From Cellulomonas sp. (GTDB taxonomy: Bacteria > Actinomycetota > Actinomycetes > Actinomycetales > Cellulomonadaceae): 64,000 bases of DNA. Below are positions 60,522 to 64,000 of the stretch, in pieces. A model generated the notes under the pieces. That model was not told the DNA's origin and ran no database searches. It saw only the letters and a list, made by a program, of their open reading frames with translations. The translations under genes were made by a program, and so were the position numbers. The stretch is taken from contig NZ_JAGIBD010000014.1 in NCBI RefSeq assembly GCF_017744555.1, positions 20,956-84,955 of the forward strand, read 5' to 3'. Position 1 is the stretch's first letter, and every line of letters begins with the position of its first letter.

Positions 60522-62663
60522 GTGGCGGTCGCCGACGACTCCGACGCGGGATGCCCGGCCGGCGCGCCCACCGGTGAGGCTGAACGCGTGCGGTGGACGG
60601 CGGCCGTCGCCGCCGCCGAGGTCGGCAGCTTCGACTGGGACCTGCGCAGCGGGCGCCTCGAGTGGGACGACCAGCTGCTCGTGATCTTCGGCCTCACGCG
60701 CGAGGCGTTCGGCGAGTCGATCGACGACTTCACGGCCGCCCTGCACCCTGACGACGTCGGTCGCGTGGACGAGGAGCTCCGCGGGGCGATCGCCACCTGT
60801 TCGGAGTACGCCGCGGAGTACCGGGTGCTGCGCCCCGACGGAGAGGTGCGCTGGGTGCAGGCCCGCGGGAAGGCCCTGTGCGGCCCGGACGGTTCCGCCG
60901 TCCGAGTCGTCGGGGCTGCGTACGACACGACGGCGCGGCACGTCGAGGACGTGCGGGTGGCCCGGGTCCTGGAGACGATGCCGGCGGCGTTCTTCCTGCT
61001 CGACGACGAGTGGCGCTTCCGGCACCTCAACGCCGAGGCGGAGCGGATCCTGGGACGACGGCGGGTCGAGCTGCTCGGCCGGGTGATCTGGGACGTGTTC
61101 CCCGCGACGCTGGGGTCGGCGTTCGAGCACCAGTACCGCGCCGCCGTGACGACCGGCCTGGCCCGGTCGTTCGAGGCCGTCTCGCCGGTGCACGTGGACC
61201 GCTGGTACGAGGTGCGCGCATGGCCGGGCCCCGACGGGCTGTCGGTGTACTTCTCGGACTGCACCGACCGTCGACGTTCGCAGGAAGAGGCTGCGCTCGC
61301 TCGCGAGCGGGCAGAGGCGGAGCAGCGTGCCGCCGACGAGGCCCGGCGTCTGGCCGAAGCGGGGGAGGCGCGGCTGCGTCTGCTCGGCGAGGTGGGCGAC
61401 GACCTGGCGTCGACGCTGGACACGGAGGAGGCGGTCGCCCGGCTCGCCCGGCACCTGGTGCCGAGCCTCGCGTCGTGGTGCCTCATCACCTTGTCGACCG
61501 ACCAGCACCACCTGCGGGACATCGCGAGCTGGCACGCCGACCCGCGCCTGCGCGAGACCGTCGCCCGCTACGCCCGGCTGCGCCTGACATCGCTGTCGAC
61601 GGCGTCGTACCTGTTCAGGGCCCTGCGCACGGGCGAGGTCGTGGAGGTCCCCGACGCGACGCACCAGATCGCCGGCGTGCTCACGGGAGAGGCGGTGGGC
61701 GTGCTGCGCGAGCTCGCGCCCGGGATCGCGTACGCCGTCCCGCTGCGGGCGCGCGGGCGGACCGTCGGTGCGATGACGCTGTTCCTCGACGAGGACCGGG
61801 AGCCGCTGAGCCCGGAGGACGTCGCGATGACCGTGCAGCTCGCGGACCGGGCGGGGCTGGCGCTCGACAACGCGCGGCTCTACGAGGAGCAGCGGCACAT
61901 GGCGGAGTCGCTGCAGCGCGCGCTGCTGAGCGCCCCCGTCCACCCGGACCGCATCAACGTGGCGGTGCGCTACCTGCCGGCGTCGAAGGCCGCGCAGGTC
62001 GGTGGCGACTGGTACGACGCGTTCCTGCAGCGGTCCGGGGCCGCGGTGCTGGTGGTGGGCGACGTCATCGGTCACGACACGCAGGCCGCGGCGGCGATGA
62101 GCCAGGTCCGCACGCTGCTGCGCGGCATCGGGTACGCGTCGGGCAGCAGGCCCGGCGCCATGCTGCAGGACCTCGACGAGGCCATGTGCGCGCTCCAGGT
62201 CGACACGATGGCCACCGCGGTCGTCCTCCGGCTCGAGCAGGACGCGCCGGACGGCGCCTCCGGCCTGACGCGGGCGCGCTGGTCCAGCGCGGGCCACCTG
62301 CCGCCGATCGTCGCGGGCCCGGACGGGAAGGTCGAGGTGCTGGCGGAGCGGAACGGTCCGCTGCTCGGGCTTCGCGCCGGCGCCGAGCGGCCGGAACGCG
62401 ACCTGCTCCTCGAGCGCGGCAGCGTCGTGCTGCTGTACTCCGACGGGCTCGTCGAGCGGCGCGGCGAGCACCTCAGCCACGGGATCGAGCGGCTGCGGAG
62501 CGTGCTGGCCGACGCGATCGCGACGCTCCCGCTGACGAGCGACCCGGACGACCTCGAGCGCGTCGTCGACGACGTGCTCGAGCGGATGCTCGACGGGCAC
62601 GGCGACGACGACGTCGCCGTGGTCGCGGTGCACGTGGCGCCCGGGTGCGGCGCCGACAGGTGA
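60522..62663 (+). CDS. PAS-PAS-GAF-SpoIIE serine phosphatase
   Basis: The 713-residue product has a PAS domain (about residues 25-140; [26 protein letters not shown]), a second PAS (about 145-255), a coiled coil (about 255-300; [20 protein letters not shown]), a GAF domain (about 305-460) and a SpoIIE/PPM phosphatase (about 475-710) with [50 protein letters not shown] and [11 protein letters not shown]. It removes phosphate from STAS-domain antagonists. It is divergent from the RsbW-like kinase, completing a kinase-phosphatase-antagonist set. GTG 60522 is chosen because GGAGG lies five bases upstream. Confidence 0.92.
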   Translation: MAVADDSDAGCPAGAPTGEAERVRWTAAVAAAEVGSFDWDLRSGRLEWDDQLLVIFGLTREAFGESIDDFTAALHPDDVGRVDEELRGAIATCSEYAAEYRVLRPDGEVRWVQARGKALCGPDGSAVRVVGAAYDTTARHVEDVRVARVLETMPAAFFLLDDEWRFRHLNAEAERILGRRRVELLGRVIWDVFPATLGSAFEHQYRAAVTTGLARSFEAVSPVHVDRWYEVRAWPGPDGLSVYFSDCTDRRRSQEEAALARERAEAEQRAADEARRLAEAGEARLRLLGEVGDDLASTLDTEEAVARLARHLVPSLASWCLITLSTDQHHLRDIASWHADPRLRETVARYARLRLTSLSTASYLFRALRTGEVVEVPDATHQIAGVLTGEAVGVLRELAPGIAYAVPLRARGRTVGAMTLFLDEDREPLSPEDVAMTVQLADRAGLALDNARLYEEQRHMAESLQRALLSAPVHPDRINVAVRYLPASKAAQVGGDWYDAFLQRSGAAVLVVGDVIGHDTQAAAAMSQVRTLLRGIGYASGSRPGAMLQDLDEAMCALQVDTMATAVVLRLEQDAPDGASGLTRARWSSAGHLPPIVAGPDGKVEVLAERNGPLLGLRAGAERPERDLLLERGSVVLLYSDGLVERRGEHLSHGIERLRSVLADAIATLPLTSDPDDLERVVDDVLERMLDGHGDDDVAVVAVHVAPGCGADR

Positions 62664-62680
62664 CGAGCGGGCCGCTCGTC
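62662..62680 (+). terminator. Hairpin at the SpoIIE phosphatase stop
   Basis: GACGAGCGG (62662-62670) pairs with CCGCTCGTC (62672-62680), overlapping the stop codon. No T-run follows, so it is only a candidate terminator before pflB. A TACCGT at 62733-62738 could serve as the pflB -10 box. Confidence 0.4.
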
Positions 62681-62790
62681 CGGACCGCCAGGGGCGGCGA
62701 CCACGGGCATCGATCTGCGCGCGGCCCAGGTCTACCGTGGTGACGAACCGGTCGCGAGACGGCTCGACAAGCCTCGTCGAGGGAGCAGCG

Positions 62791-64000
62791 ATGACCACCA
62801 CCATCGACCCGGTCACCTCCGCGGCGTGGGCCGGGTTCACCTCCGGCCCGTGGGCGGACGGCATCGACGTCCGGGACTTCATCCAGCGGAACTACACGCC
62901 GTACGAGGGCGACGACGCGTTCCTCGCCGGTCCGACGGCGCGCACCACGGCGGTCTGGGCGCAGATCGCGGGGATGTTCCCCGAGGAGCGCGCGAAGGGG
63001 ATCTACGACGTCGACCCGCACACGCCGTCGACCATCACGTCGCACGCGCCCGGGTACGTCGACCGGGACAAGGACCTCATCGTCGGCCTCCAGACCGACG
63101 CGCCGCTCAAGCGGGCGATCATGCCGAACGGCGGCTACCGGATGGTCGAGGGCGCGCTCACGACGTACGGCTACGAGCCGGACCCGCTGGTCCGCGACAT
63201 CTTCACCAAGTACCGCAAGACCCACAACGACGGCGTGTTCGACGTGTACCCGGCGGACGTGCGCAAGGCCCGCTCGGCGCACATCATCACGGGGCTCCCG
63301 GACGCGTACGGCCGCGGCCGGATCATCGGCGACTACCGCCGGGTCGCCCTGTACGGCGTCGACGCGCTGATCGCCGCGAAGCAGCGGGACAAGGCGATGC
63401 TCGACATGGAGCGGTCCGTCGAGGACGTGATCCGTGACCGCGAGGAGCTCGCCGAGCAGATCCGCGCGCTGGGTGAGCTGAGGACGATGGCCGCGTCGTA
63501 CGGCTACGACATCTCCGGCCCCGCGGCGACCGGCCGTGAGGCCGTCCAGTGGCTGTACTTCGGGTACCTCGCGGCGGTGAAGGAGCAGAACGGCGCGGCG
63601 ATGTCGCTGGGCCGCACGTCGACGTTCCTCGACATCTACCTGCAGCGCGACCTCGAGGCCGGTCTGCTCACGGAGGAGCAGGCGCAGGAGCTCATCGACG
63701 ACTTCGTCATCAAGCTGCGCATCGTGCGGTTCCTGCGGACCCCCGAGTACGACGCGCTGTTCTCCGGCGACCCCACCTGGGTGACCGAGACCATCGGCGG
63801 CATGGGGGAGGACGGGCGCACGCTGGTCACGAAGAGCTCGTTCCGGCTGCTGCAGACGCTCTACAACCTGGGTCCCGCTCCGGAGCCGAACATGACCGTG
63901 TTCTGGAGCGAGCGGCTGCCGCGCGGGTTCAAGGAGTTCTGCGCCAAGGTCTCGATCGACACGTCGGCCGTGCAGTACGAGTCCGACGCGCACATCTCGT
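62791..64000 (+). CDS. pflB: Pyruvate formate-lyase (formate C-acetyltransferase), 5' part
   Basis: The first 403 codons of this glycyl-radical enzyme are present; the gene runs off the window. It splits pyruvate with CoA into acetyl-CoA and formate under anaerobic conditions. The N-terminal PFL sequence is clear: [96 protein letters not shown] and [20 protein letters not shown]. The active-site Cys pair and the glycine radical lie beyond the end. GAGGGAG precedes the ATG. The activating enzyme pflA is not in view. Confidence 0.96.
   Translation, partial: MTTTIDPVTSAAWAGFTSGPWADGIDVRDFIQRNYTPYEGDDAFLAGPTARTTAVWAQIAGMFPEERAKGIYDVDPHTPSTITSHAPGYVDRDKDLIVGLQTDAPLKRAIMPNGGYRMVEGALTTYGYEPDPLVRDIFTKYRKTHNDGVFDVYPADVRKARSAHIITGLPDAYGRGRIIGDYRRVALYGVDALIAAKQRDKAMLDMERSVEDVIRDREELAEQIRALGELRTMAASYGYDISGPAATGREAVQWLYFGYLAAVKEQNGAAMSLGRTSTFLDIYLQRDLEAGLLTEEQAQELIDDFVIKLRIVRFLRTPEYDALFSGDPTWVTETIGGMGEDGRTLVTKSSFRLLQTLYNLGPAPEPNMTVFWSERLPRGFKEFCAKVSIDTSAVQYESDAHIS

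Overview
The window is very GC-rich chromosomal DNA (GC third positions nearly everywhere, many GTG starts, overlapping genes) from an actinobacterium. The mix of a proA-nadD-rsfS block, secreted carbohydrate-active protein with a ricin-type lectin tail, sugar ABC transporter, pyruvate formate-lyase and arginine deiminase points to a facultative, carbohydrate-degrading member of the Cellulomonadaceae or a close relative. This assignment is inference from gene content and composition; no species call is possible from sequence alone.

Layout. 1-5.2 kb is a housekeeping block: the end of a luciferase-like flavin oxidoreductase, proA, a 51-residue membrane protein, nadD, a proline-rich one-pass membrane protein, rsfS and a histidine phosphatase, mostly translationally coupled. 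tRNA-Ala(GGC) follows at 5.24 kb. 5.28-9.11 kb is a small integrated element bounded by a 56-bp direct repeat (54/56 identical) containing the 3' part of that tRNA. It holds a complete tyrosine recombinase, a 5'-truncated Rhs/YD-repeat gene ending in a ParB-like toxin tip, and a coupled putative immunity gene; the tip and immunity gene are clearly less GC-rich. The tRNA's old terminator sits beyond the right repeat, and the element supplies a substitute hairpin on the left.

9.4-17 kb, all minus strand, holds arginine deiminase with its antiporter, a LuxR-type two-component system, a small RelA/SpoT-type synthetase, and a TetR regulator with a membrane-anchored peroxiredoxin behind a palindromic operator. 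17.2-19.2 kb is a secreted clan GH-A-like glycosidase behind two LacI-like operators. 19.2-33 kb holds a SpoIIE phosphatase, a GT-C-like membrane protein, a cytochrome-b/sulfite-oxidase-like fusion, a divergently read methyltransferase/DUF2064/GT2 operon, an OmpR/histidine-kinase pair, a sugar-nucleotide epimerase, an MTA-phosphorylase-like enzyme, a VOC protein, an RluA-type pseudouridine synthase and a large acyl-CoA dehydrogenase.

33-41 kb is a four-gene ABC exporter-type operon with two very large FtsX-like permeases. 41-45 kb is a sugar ABC importer without an ATPase, ending in a metallo-beta-lactamase-fold hydrolase. 45-51 kb holds an SRPBCC protein, a heme-oxygenase-like diiron protein coupled to a CDGSH iron-sulfur protein, a DUF72 protein and a molybdopterin oxidoreductase lacking the usual iron-sulfur cysteines. 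51-55 kb is a minus-strand stress/envelope group: manganese catalase, YihY-type membrane protein, DUF3618 protein and holin-like protein. 55-64 kb holds a second histidine phosphatase, a TspO-like protein, a CDF metal exporter, a partner-switching signalling group (two PAS-ANTAR proteins, one with a STAS domain, an RsbW-like kinase, a PAS-PAS-GAF-SpoIIE phosphatase), and the first 403 codons of pflB.

A recurring regulatory theme is a TANNNT -10 box exactly 6-7 bases before a start codon, seen at eight genes on both strands, which predicts leaderless transcripts. The most noteworthy system is the tRNA-bounded Rhs-tip/immunity element.
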